20,322 nucleotides of DNA from Bacteroidota bacterium (GTDB taxonomy: Bacteria > Bacteroidota > Bacteroidia > Flavobacteriales > Schleiferiaceae), in contig PXYR01000017.1 of the NCBI GenBank assembly GCA_003023665.1, positions 1-20,322 of the forward strand, read 5' to 3'. Every line of letters starts with the position of its first letter. Position 1 is the first letter of the stretch. The position numbers and the translations under genes were made by a program. Below, in pieces: positions 8,595 to 15,392 of the stretch. The notes beneath the pieces were generated by a model. It searched no databases. It was not told the DNA's origin and saw nothing but the letters and a program-made list of their open reading frames with translations.

Positions 8595-8602
8595 TACATT
8601 TG
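8595..8602 (+). promoter_or_regulatory. Candidate -7 promoter box for the glycosyltransferase/pyrC run
   Basis: TACATTTG matches the Bacteroidota sigma-A -7 consensus TAnnTTTG exactly and lies four bases before the ATG at 8607. This is in the 37-base gap between two divergent genes, where a promoter must exist. I see no TTG -33 element at the usual 19-21 base spacing, so the call is tentative. If right, the mRNA would be almost leaderless, unless the true start codon is further downstream. Confidence 0.4.
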
Positions 8603-8606
8603 TGTT

Positions 8607-9329
8607 ATGCCTGAAAGCCTCGTAATTATTCCAACATACAACGAAATCGAAAACATCGAAAGGATGTTGGATACCGTTATGTCATTGGAACGTCCCTTTG
8701 ATGTGCTTATTGTTGATGATGGTTCTCCAGATGGAACTGCAGAAAAAGTGCGGGAAAAAATGTCTCAGCACAAGGGCCGTATTCACATAGAGGAACGCAC
8801 AGGGAAGCTTGGCTTGGGTACTGCTTATATCCATGGATTTAAATGGGCCTTGGCAAGGGATTACGACTATATTTTTGAGATGGATTGTGATTTCTCGCAC
8901 AACCCAGAAGACCTGCCTAGATTGCAAGAAGCTTGTGAGAGAGGTGCCGGTGTGGCTATTGGCTCTCGCTATGTGAAAGGCGTTAATGTGGTAAATTGGC
9001 CTATGAGCAGGGTGTTACTCAGTTATTTTGCGAGTGTTTATGTTCGCTTTATTACTGGAATGCCCATTCAAGATTCTACAGCCGGTTTTAAGTGCTACAG
9101 ACGTTCAACATTAGAGTCTATTGATTTTTCTAATATTCAATTCGTTGGATATGCGTTTCAAATAGAAATGAAGTTTACAGCTTGGCGCAAGGGAATAGAC
9201 GTGGTTGAAGTTCCTGTTATTTTTACCGATCGCACAGAAGGTGAAAGTAAAATGTCAAGTGGCATAATCAAAGAAGCCATTTTTGGTGTTATCAAATTGA
9301 AACTACGAAGCTTCTTTACCAAAGCTTAA
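8607..9329 (+). CDS. GT2 glycosyltransferase, polyprenyl/dolichol-phosphate mannose synthase-like
   Basis: Likely transfers a sugar, probably mannose from GDP-mannose, to a polyprenyl phosphate on the cytoplasmic face of the membrane. The 240-residue protein is a single GT2 catalytic domain: PTYNE (10-13 region), DDGSPDGT (37-44) for the nucleotide, and EMDCDFSHNP (91-100) holding the metal-binding D-x-D pair (D93, D95). GSRYVKGV and the TAGFKCYRR segment follow, both typical of Dpm1/Ppm1. There is no C-terminal membrane domain, as in soluble Dpm1-type enzymes that associate with the membrane from outside. The lipid it uses would come from UppS, encoded at 15370 in this window. It lies 21 bases upstream of pyrC with no terminator between. 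Sugar and acceptor are assigned by family only. Confidence 0.87.
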   Translation: MPESLVIIPTYNEIENIERMLDTVMSLERPFDVLIVDDGSPDGTAEKVREKMSQHKGRIHIEERTGKLGLGTAYIHGFKWALARDYDYIFEMDCDFSHNPEDLPRLQEACERGAGVAIGSRYVKGVNVVNWPMSRVLLSYFASVYVRFITGMPIQDSTAGFKCYRRSTLESIDFSNIQFVGYAFQIEMKFTAWRKGIDVVEVPVIFTDRTEGESKMSSGIIKEAIFGVIKLKLRSFFTKA

Positions 9330-9350
9330 ACCCAACCCCAACCAATATAT

Positions 9351-10694
9351 ATGAACAAGTCCTACTTGATTAAAAATGCCCGAATAGTAAACGAGGGTAA
9401 AGTTGTCGAAGGTGACCTATTAATCGAAGAAGGTAAAATCGCCAAAGTTGATTCCAGCATTGGACCGAAATCCTCCAATATTAATGTCATTGATGCAGAG
9501 GGCAAATACTTGATTCCTGGGATTATTGATGATCAGGTGCATTTTAGAGAACCAGGTCTTACCCATAAAGGAGACATCTATTCAGAGAGCCGAGCAGCTG
9601 TAGCTGGTGGAATTACGAGCTACATGGAGCAGCCGAATACCAAACCGGCGGCAACCACTATAGCTGAGTTAGAAAAAAAATACGAACGTGCAGCAATGGT
9701 GTCGTTAGCCAATTTCAGCTTCAACATGGGCGCTACGAACGATAATTTAGAGGAACTCAAAAGAGTTAGTAAGCAGGATGTTGCGGCCATCAAGGTATTT
9801 ATGGGTTCTTCAACGGGCAATATGCTTGTGGACCAACAGAAAACATTAGAAGAAATTTTTCAATTGGATCACCAGTTAATCACGCATTGCGAGGATGAAC
9901 AAACGATTCGCACCAATTTAGAGAAGGCCCAGGCGCAATATGGAGAGGATATACCTATGTCCATGCATCCTTTGATTCGCAGTGAAAAAGCATGTTACTT
10001 AAGTTCAAGTACAGCAGTGAAATTGGCCAAGAAATACAATTCTAAACTGCATGTATTTCATCTTTCCACAGCGAAGGAAACAGAATTGTTTTCCAATAAA
10101 AAGCCATTGGCTTCAAAACGAATTACATCAGAGGTCTGTGTGCATCATTTATGGTTTGATGACAGCCAATATGATAGTAAAGGTTCTCTAATAAAATGGA
10201 ATCCAGCGGTGAAGACAGCAGAGGATAGATTCGGGCTATGGAAGGCACTTCTTGACGGTCGAATAGATGTTGTTGCTACGGATCATGCACCGCATACCTT
10301 GGAAGAAAAGAACAACAAATACCTGTCGGCTCCCTCTGGCGGACCTCTGGTTCAGCATGCGCTTACAGCTATGATGGAGCATGTTCACAACGGTACTTGG
10401 ACCATAGAAACAATGATTGAGAAAATGTGTCATAACCCGGCAATTCTATTCAGTTTAGAAGGTCGCGGATTCATTCGTGAGGGGTATTATGCAGATATTG
10501 TGTTACTAGAGCCAAATAGACCTTGGAAAGTCAGCAAGGATAATATTTTGTACAAATGTGGTTGGTCTCCCTTTGAAGGAACGGTCATGAAAAGCAAGGT
10601 GACTCATACATTTGTCAATGGACATTTGGCCTATAAAGACGGCCAATTTGATGAAAGTCAGCTTGGAAAACGTTTATTGTTCAACAGAAACTGA
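9351..10694 (+). CDS. pyrC: Dihydroorotase (Bacteroidota type)
   Basis: Catalyses the reversible ring closure of carbamoyl aspartate to dihydroorotate, third step of pyrimidine synthesis. The 447-residue amidohydrolase has the metal-site strand DDQVHFREPG at 60-69: H64 is present, but the first His of the usual H-x-H pair is Gln (Q62), with R66 for substrate binding. The remaining ligands look normal: K148 (IKVF, candidate carbamylated lysine), H179 (ITHCEDE), H237 (HVFHLST) and D311 in DHAPH. As I recall, the Q-x-H form is usual in Bacteroidota dihydroorotases, so it is not a defect. Later motifs (PSGGPLVQH, CHNPA, GYYADIVL) are conserved. No carAB, pyrB or pyrD is adjacent. Its TGA overlaps the ATG of the following lipoprotein gene by one base. 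Confidence 0.94.
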   Translation: MNKSYLIKNARIVNEGKVVEGDLLIEEGKIAKVDSSIGPKSSNINVIDAEGKYLIPGIIDDQVHFREPGLTHKGDIYSESRAAVAGGITSYMEQPNTKPAATTIAELEKKYERAAMVSLANFSFNMGATNDNLEELKRVSKQDVAAIKVFMGSSTGNMLVDQQKTLEEIFQLDHQLITHCEDEQTIRTNLEKAQAQYGEDIPMSMHPLIRSEKACYLSSSTAVKLAKKYNSKLHVFHLSTAKETELFSNKKPLASKRITSEVCVHHLWFDDSQYDSKGSLIKWNPAVKTAEDRFGLWKALLDGRIDVVATDHAPHTLEEKNNKYLSAPSGGPLVQHALTAMMEHVHNGTWTIETMIEKMCHNPAILFSLEGRGFIREGYYADIVLLEPNRPWKVSKDNILYKCGWSPFEGTVMKSKVTHTFVNGHLAYKDGQFDESQLGKRLLFNRN

Positions 10695-11053
10695 TGAGAA
10701 AGTTTGGAATCATAGTACTTCTTATTATTACTTCCTGCGGTGAAAGCGAGATTCATGTGCCTAAGGAGGTCATTTCAGCGGAGCAGATGATTCCAATCTT
10801 AGTAGATGTTCATATTGTGGAGGGCGCCAGAAACGGGACTTTGATATTAGGGGACACCAATGATATTGAAGATTACTACGCCAAAATCTACGAGAAATAC
10901 AACATCACAGAGGAAACATTCAAACGTAGTTTTTCATTTTATAATAGTGAACCAGATTTATTTATTCCTATTTACGAAAAGGTGTTGGATTCACTCAAAG
11001 AGAATGGGGCGGTTCTTGCTAGAAAAGGTATTCAATCAACTAAGGAACCGTGA
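10694..11053 (+). CDS. DUF4296 lipoprotein, function unknown
   Basis: A 119-residue probable lipoprotein. Residues 1-14 are a short hydrophobic signal ending in the lipobox I-T-S-C, with lipidation expected at C15. Bacteroidota genomes typically carry one DUF4296 gene directly after pyrC, and the start of the mature part (PKEVISAEQMIPILVDVHI) fits that family: a 'fixed distance' helix-rich protein with no catalytic motif that I can identify. The mature sequence is acidic. Translation is likely coupled to pyrC through the TGATG overlap, and its own TGA overlaps the GTG start of the next gene. Function is not known; the constant link to pyrC may reflect operon history rather than pyrimidine synthesis. 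Confidence 0.83.
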   Translation: MRKFGIIVLLIITSCGESEIHVPKEVISAEQMIPILVDVHIVEGARNGTLILGDTNDIEDYYAKIYEKYNITEETFKRSFSFYNSEPDLFIPIYEKVLDSLKENGAVLARKGIQSTKEP

Positions 11054-11469
11054 TACGAACAGTCTTTTCTTTATGTTGTGCATTAGCTGCAAACTTTGCC
11101 TTAGGACAAAGCCATGATATAGCCATGAAATTTCAAGGCGCTTCCAAATATCCTGCTCGTATAGCTTATGAAGTTTTGAATTTTGATGAGGTATCGATAA
11201 CAGCCGGCTACATTGACGTGCAAGACGAACATACAGTGTATGAAATAGCTGTTGATGTTGGTGAACGCTTCGCTGTTCAGATTTATGAAGACGCCAATGG
11301 CAATTCAAAATTAGATAGAGGTCTGTTCACACAACCGTTAGAAAAATACGCTTTTAGTAACGATGCGTGGCAGGCCTTGTCCAAGCCAGAGGTTGATGAA
11401 ATGCTTGTTCAAAGGACCGGCGTAAAAACCTTTTTGACTTTTACCTTGAAATCAGTTTCTGATTTTTAA
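11050..11469 (+). CDS. DUF2141 family secreted protein (GTG start)
   Basis: A 139-residue exported protein. The signal peptide covers about residues 1-19 (hydrophobic core, then ALGQ), after which a beta-rich domain follows. The segment YEDANGNSKLDRGLFTQPLE (about 78-97) and KYAFSND match the DUF2141 hallmark 'HDxNgNgkLD...P.EgyGFSN', a loop that resembles a calcium-binding Asp/Asn-rich turn. Family function is unknown. The start is GTG at 11050, overlapping the previous stop as GTGA; no ATG in frame would keep the signal peptide, which decides the start. Its stop codon overlaps the stop of the facing hydrolase gene by four bases (TTAA). It is the last gene of the glycosyltransferase-pyrC run. 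Confidence 0.8.
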   Translation: MIRTVFSLCCALAANFALGQSHDIAMKFQGASKYPARIAYEVLNFDEVSITAGYIDVQDEHTVYEIAVDVGERFAVQIYEDANGNSKLDRGLFTQPLEKYAFSNDAWQALSKPEVDEMLVQRTGVKTFLTFTLKSVSDF

Positions 11470-12242
11470 AGGGTAGCTAAGAAATCGGCTATACAAGTCG
11501 CAAATGCTTCCCGCGCTTCTGCATGCACCCAATGCCCTGCACTATCTATTGTTTGTACTGTAGCATTTGGGAAATGCTCGTGAATGTTGGCTTCATCCCG
11601 CTCTTCTATGTAGCCGCTCATGCCACCGGCTACGAATAAGGTAGGGCCGTGATAATAACCAAACTCAAGAGCTTCCCCCACTTGATGCAATTCAGATTCC
11701 AGCCCCAATAAATTGAAACGCCAAGACAATTCTTCTTTGGTCTTCCAATACAGGCTCTTCATAAAGAATTGAATGATGCCAGGACTGCTCAAAGTTTTAC
11801 TCAATACAGCTTCCACATCTTTTCTGCTCTTGGCAGTATTAAAGTCCACACTTTTCATTGCCTCAATGTAAGCATCATGATGTATTGGGTATGCCTTAGG
11901 TGCAATATCTACTACAATCAATGCAGCCACCAAGTGTGGATTGCGAACCGCAAAATTCATCACAGTCTTTCCTCCCATACTGTGGCCCAATAGTACTACG
12001 TTTTCAAGCTTTTGATCTTCAATATATTGTTCTAAATCAGCAGCTAAAGCATCATAATTATGTTGCTCATGGTGCGGGCTGCGTCCGTGATTCCTTTGAT
12101 CTACAGCGTGAACTTGCCATCCGTTATTCGCTATAATTTTCGCGTGAGTTGTCCAATTATCGCCCATTCCAAATAACCCATGAAGTATAATTAGAGGTCG
12201 GCCTTCACCGTAGATTTTTGAAAAGAGGGGGACTACTTCCAT
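11466..12242 (-). CDS. Alpha/beta hydrolase, YbfF-like esterase
   Basis: A serine hydrolase of the YbfF type, probably an esterase or thioesterase acting on short acyl groups in the cytoplasm. The oxyanion loop HGLFGMGDNW lies near the N-terminus, the nucleophile elbow is GHSMGG, and the C-terminal SAGHWVHAEA supplies the catalytic His. The segment DQRNHGRSPH is typical of YbfF. The open frame begins at 12260, but I place the start at the internal ATG 12240-12242 (MEVVPLFSKIYGEG...). Homologues begin just before the SKI-x-GEG strand, and this choice reduces the overlap with pdxJ from 28 to 10 bases and gives 258 residues. It follows pdxJ on the same strand, so co-transcription is likely, but a functional tie to vitamin B6 is not evident. 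It faces the DUF2141 gene with a four-base overlap. Confidence 0.87.
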   Translation of the reverse strand: MEVVPLFSKIYGEGRPLIILHGLFGMGDNWTTHAKIIANNGWQVHAVDQRNHGRSPHHEQHNYDALAADLEQYIEDQKLENVVLLGHSMGGKTVMNFAVRNPHLVAALIVVDIAPKAYPIHHDAYIEAMKSVDFNTAKSRKDVEAVLSKTLSSPGIIQFFMKSLYWKTKEELSWRFNLLGLESELHQVGEALEFGYYHGPTLFVAGGMSGYIEERDEANIHEHFPNATVQTIDSAGHWVHAEAREAFATCIADFLATL

Positions 12243-12973
12243 GAGATTGGGTTCAAACAATTCAGGTATTGTTGTATGGTGTTGTGTAAGCCAAGGTAGA
12301 GTGCGTCTGCAATTAACGCATGACCAATGCTGACTTCGTCTAGATTGCCGAACAATTGCTCAGCGAAAAAAGATAAGTTTTCAAGATTAAGGTCGTGTCC
12401 GGCATTGACTCCTAAGCCAATTCCTTTGGCATGCATTGCCGCAATCTTGTATGGCTCAATGGCACCTGAAGCATCTTCTTCATATTTCAAAGCATATTCT
12501 TCAGTATACAATTCAATACGGTCAGCACCCACCGTTTTAGCACCATCAATAAGTTCTAGATTGGTTTCAATGAATATACTCGTTCGAATTCCAGCCTGTT
12601 TGAAGACGGCTATGACCTCTTTGAGCAGGCCCTCATTTTCAATAGTATTCCAACCTGCATTGGACGTTAGGACTCCAGGAGGATCAGGAACGAGTGTTAC
12701 TTGGTCAGGTTTATTTTGCAATACAAGGTCAATGAATGCTGAGTTTGGATATCCTTCAATATTGAATTCAGTGGTCACTGCGGGGGCTAATTCCGCCACA
12801 TCAGAGTAGCGAATATGGCGTTGATCCGGTCTAGGGTGGACAGTGATGCCTTGCGCGCCAAATTTTTCACAATCAAGAGCGGTTTTTAACACGTTGGGAA
12901 CATCTCCACCACGAGCGTTTCGCAACGTGGCTATTTTATTGATGTTTACACTGAGTTTTGTGGGTTCGTTCAT
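12233..12973 (-). CDS. pdxJ: Pyridoxine 5'-phosphate synthase PdxJ
   Basis: Condenses 1-deoxy-xylulose 5-phosphate with 3-amino-2-oxopropyl phosphate to pyridoxine 5'-phosphate, the last ring-forming step of DXP-dependent vitamin B6 synthesis; cytoplasmic TIM barrel. Family motifs run from the start: LSVNINKIATLRNARGG, TVHPRPDQRHI (catalytic His), TLVPDPPGVLTSNAGW, GLGVNAGHDLN and the phosphate-binding IGHALIADALYLGL. The reading frame stays open up to 13033, but the extra 20 residues are hydrophobic and unlike any PdxJ. The ATG at 12971-12973 gives the normal 246-residue protein starting MNEPTKLSVN and frees a 39-base gap with a promoter box. No pdxA or other B6 gene is in the window. The YbfF-like gene follows with a small overlap. 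Confidence 0.95.
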   Translation of the reverse strand: MNEPTKLSVNINKIATLRNARGGDVPNVLKTALDCEKFGAQGITVHPRPDQRHIRYSDVAELAPAVTTEFNIEGYPNSAFIDLVLQNKPDQVTLVPDPPGVLTSNAGWNTIENEGLLKEVIAVFKQAGIRTSIFIETNLELIDGAKTVGADRIELYTEEYALKYEEDASGAIEPYKIAAMHAKGIGLGVNAGHDLNLENLSFFAEQLFGNLDEVSIGHALIADALYLGLHNTIQQYLNCLNPISWK

Positions 12974-12978
12974 GGGTA

Positions 12979-12986
12979 CAAAGCTA
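12979..12986 (-). promoter_or_regulatory. Candidate -7 promoter box for pdxJ
   Basis: Read on the minus strand this is TAGCTTTG, an exact match to the Bacteroidota -7 consensus TAnnTTTG, five bases before the chosen pdxJ ATG (12973). It supports the internal start: with the longer frame the box would be inside coding sequence. No clear TTG -33 element is found at standard spacing. Confidence 0.45.
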
Positions 12987-12997
12987 AAGAAAAGGCC

Positions 12998-13005
12998 TAT
13001 GTTTG
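12998..13005 (+). promoter_or_regulatory. Candidate -7 promoter box for the CBS-nadK-bamA run
   Basis: TATGTTTG matches TAnnTTTG exactly and lies seven bases before the ATG at 13013, the head of a seven-gene plus-strand run. Together with the oppositely directed box at 12979-12986 it makes a compact divergent promoter pair in a 39-base gap. A -33 TTG is not evident. Confidence 0.45.
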
Positions 13006-13012
13006 TTAAAGA

Positions 13013-13678
13013 ATGAAGAAACAATCCATCCATCTAGAACCCTTTGCACCGCTGAGTCCGGAAACAAGCATCATTGAAGCCATTGACAAAATGGATGAAA
13101 TGAAGGTGAGTGATTTCCCGGTAGTCAATGCTGAAGGAGTATACATGGGACTTGTTAGTGAAGATGTTTTGTTGGAATTTGGTGACGATAGCGCTCCCGT
13201 GTCCAAAGTACTGAACCCTGCAAATGCCCATTTTGTTTCCCCAGATGCCCATTACTTTGACATACTAGCGGTAGTGGTAAATTACAGGTTAACTTCATTG
13301 CCTATTGTTGATACGGATGGCCAATACAAAAGTGCCTACCTACTGTCAGATGTTTTTGAATTCTTTAGAGAAACTCCAACGCTGATGCAGGTTGGGGCTA
13401 TTTTGACCTTAAGCGTGGATCAGCCGCAATATTCTATGATTACCATTTCAAATGTCGTGGAACAGAATGATGCGAAGATTTTAGGACTTTGGATGCTAAC
13501 CCCGGATGTTCCCAATGAAGTAAAGTTGGTCATTAAGCTCAATGTAGAAAACAGCACTTCAATAGTGCAAAGTCTTGAGCGTTACGGTTATCGTTTAGAC
13601 GGTATTTTCGGAGATGCTACCTTTGAACTTGATTATCAAGAACGATACAACCATTTAATGAACTATTTGAAGTACTGA
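13013..13678 (+). CDS. CBS-domain pair protein upstream of NAD kinase
   Basis: A 221-residue soluble protein. Residues about 8-58 (LSPETSIIEAIDKMDEMKVSDFPVVNAEGVYMGLVSEDVLL) and 74-120 (VSPDAHYFDILAVVVNYRLTSLPIVDTDGQYKSAYLLSDVF) are two CBS motifs that should pack as a Bateman module binding an adenosine-type ligand (AMP, ATP, SAM or NAD class). The C-terminal ~90 residues (VGAILTLSVDQPQYSMITISNVVEQNDAKIL...) look like an ACT-like beta-alpha-beta fold. No enzyme domain is present, so a regulatory role is likely. Its TGA overlaps the nadK ATG by one base. In Bacteroidota this pair is usually adjacent, which makes control of NAD kinase a reasonable but unproven guess. The promoter box at 12998 lies just upstream. 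Confidence 0.87.
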   Translation: MKKQSIHLEPFAPLSPETSIIEAIDKMDEMKVSDFPVVNAEGVYMGLVSEDVLLEFGDDSAPVSKVLNPANAHFVSPDAHYFDILAVVVNYRLTSLPIVDTDGQYKSAYLLSDVFEFFRETPTLMQVGAILTLSVDQPQYSMITISNVVEQNDAKILGLWMLTPDVPNEVKLVIKLNVENSTSIVQSLERYGYRLDGIFGDATFELDYQERYNHLMNYLKY

Positions 13679-14568
13679 TGAGAATTGCTCTATTTGGCCG
13701 TGAGCCCAAGACTCAGAATTTACCTTATATAGAGGTTGTGCTGGAAAAACTCCATGAAGAGACGGTACAGATAGGAGTTTATAGCCCTTTGAAAGATGCG
13801 GTAGAACAGATTAAACAGGAAGAGTTTGAAAACCTAGAATATTTGGTTTACGCAAACGAAGAGGAGCTAAAGGATTTTGATCCTGATTTCTTGATCAGCT
13901 TAGGCGGAGATGGAACCATATTGGATGCTACGGTTTTAATCCAAAGCAAAGACATCCCTATTTTAGGAATTAATATGGGCCGATTAGGCTTTTTGGCAAA
14001 CGTGGCAAAGAGCAATATTGAAAGTTCACTTGATGCGCTGTTTACCGGTAGATTCCAATTAGACTTTAGAACGCTGTTACAGGTCAAAACTTCCTGCAAC
14101 AAATTATTGAAGCCCAATTTCGCATTGAATGAAATTACCCTTGCTCGAAAGGAAACTACCAGCATGATTACCGTACACACTTATTTGAACGGTAATTACC
14201 TCAATAGTTATTGGGCAGATGGACTTATTGTTTCTACGCCCACGGGTTCAACGGGTTATAGTTTGAGTTGTGGTGGCCCCATAATTATGCCCAATAGCGA
14301 TAATTTTGTCCTAACGCCTATAGCCCCTCACAATTTAACAATGAGACCATTCGTTATCAACGATAGCAACACGTTGAGAATGCAGGTGGAAAGCCGTGAG
14401 AATGAATTTTTAGCTTCTTTAGACAGTCGAATGCACAGTTTTACTTCTGATACTGAACTGCTCATCCAAAAGGCAGATTTTAGAATTGCTTTAGTGCAGA
14501 CAGAACTGCAAGATTTTCCTTCAACCATGCGAAATAAACTCAGCTGGGGACGCGACTTTAGAAACTAA
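13678..14568 (+). CDS. nadK: NAD kinase
   Basis: Phosphorylates NAD+ to NADP+ in the cytoplasm, the only route to NADP. The 296-residue protein carries the family signature GGDGT at 76-80 (D78 catalytic), NMGRLGF at 99-105, the NE pair at 151-152 (NEITLARK), and the long conserved block DGLIVSTPTGSTGYSLSCGGP at 181-201 that forms the NAD site. Length is usual for Bacteroidota. Starts with the overlapping TGATG after the CBS gene; ends with TAATG overlapping the DUF6089 gene, so three proteins are coupled in translation. NADPH demand also links it to MaeB encoded at 3254, though that is not an operon relation. Confidence 0.96.
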   Translation: MRIALFGREPKTQNLPYIEVVLEKLHEETVQIGVYSPLKDAVEQIKQEEFENLEYLVYANEEELKDFDPDFLISLGGDGTILDATVLIQSKDIPILGINMGRLGFLANVAKSNIESSLDALFTGRFQLDFRTLLQVKTSCNKLLKPNFALNEITLARKETTSMITVHTYLNGNYLNSYWADGLIVSTPTGSTGYSLSCGGPIIMPNSDNFVLTPIAPHNLTMRPFVINDSNTLRMQVESRENEFLASLDSRMHSFTSDTELLIQKADFRIALVQTELQDFPSTMRNKLSWGRDFRN

Positions 14569-15392
14569 TGAAACGGTATATACTTCTTATTTTAATGTTC
14601 ACACTGTCCATCAGTATGCGCGCCCAATACTACGAATTAGGCTTTGGAGGAGGGGGTTCTGTTTTTCACGGTGACGTGGGTGCAGTGGCACTAAATGCGG
14701 AAGGAATACGCGGAATACTTCCCAACCAGCCCATAGGCACAATAACGCTAAGACGCCAGTTTAATTGGCATTGGAGTACTCGATTCAATTATTCAAGAGG
14801 ATATTTAGGAAGCAGTGATTCTTGGGCAAAAGACGATTTTAAAAGTAACAGAGGAATTGATTTTAGAACGGAAATCAATGAATTTGCTTTGATGACCGAA
14901 TTTAACTTTTGGCCGTACGCAACTGGAAGTAAGAAAAAACAGAGTTTCTACATCTTCGGTGGAATTGGACTAACAGGATATAATCCACAAGGAATTTACG
15001 ACGATCAATGGGTAGACCTTAGACCATTGGGGACAGAGGGGCAACAAACAGCATTATCAAGTCAGCTTTTTTACGGTACCACCACATTAACACTACCCAT
15101 GGGAATGGGTTTTAGAAGATCTTTAGGAAGAGATATCAGCATGACGGCAGAAGTTGGATGGAGAAGTTACGGTTCGGATTACCTGGACGACACTTCTGGC
15201 GATTATGTGGATGCTTCAGACCTAGCAGAGGAGAGAAGTACAATGGCTGCTTACTTCGCAAACCCAGGTAATGTGCCTTATACAAGCGGACTTGCAAGAG
15301 GTAATGCCAATACAAAGGATTGGTCTATTTTTGCAGCAGTAACTTTATTTTATAATCTGAATCCACGCAATGAACGCTGTCGCGAATTCTAA
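14568..15392 (+). CDS. DUF6089-like outer-membrane beta-barrel protein, function unknown
   Basis: A 274-residue exported protein: signal peptide of about 19-20 residues (MKRYILLILMF... ending MRAQ), then a glycine- and aromatic-rich sequence with alternating hydrophobic strands (YYELGFGGGGSVFHGDVG, TITLRRQFNWHWSTRFNYSRGY, FYIFGGIGLTGYNP, MTAEVGWRSYG, WSIFAAVTLFYNL). This fits an eight-strand-like outer-membrane barrel. The position between nadK and uppS is the place where flavobacteria carry DUF6089. It has no catalytic motif. The start overlaps the nadK stop by one base, and the end overlaps uppS by 23 bases. Because bamA and skp follow, it may be either a client or an accessory of outer-membrane assembly; the sequence does not decide. 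Confidence 0.82.
   Translation: MKRYILLILMFTLSISMRAQYYELGFGGGGSVFHGDVGAVALNAEGIRGILPNQPIGTITLRRQFNWHWSTRFNYSRGYLGSSDSWAKDDFKSNRGIDFRTEINEFALMTEFNFWPYATGSKKKQSFYIFGGIGLTGYNPQGIYDDQWVDLRPLGTEGQQTALSSQLFYGTTTLTLPMGMGFRRSLGRDISMTAEVGWRSYGSDYLDDTSGDYVDASDLAEERSTMAAYFANPGNVPYTSGLARGNANTKDWSIFAAVTLFYNLNPRNERCREF

Noticed and set aside
11457..11497. Possible weak hairpin at the DUF2141 / YbfF-like junction (CTGATTT with AAATCGG)
   Set aside because: Only six of seven bases pair around a long loop, and no T-run follows, so it is not a credible terminator.
12327..12809. A 160-codon plus-strand open frame antisense to pdxJ
   Set aside because: It lies fully opposite pdxJ, whose motifs are complete. 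The translation is Ser/Pro-rich, has no recognisable domain, and is explained by the codon use of the real gene.
12974..13033. N-terminal extension of pdxJ by 20 codons
   Set aside because: The extra residues are unlike any PdxJ, would overlap the start of the CBS gene, and would place an exact TAnnTTTG box inside the coding sequence.
13848..14180. A 110-codon minus-strand open frame inside nadK
   Set aside because: Shadow of nadK, which has all its motifs; the antisense translation is low-complexity Ser/Lys-rich.
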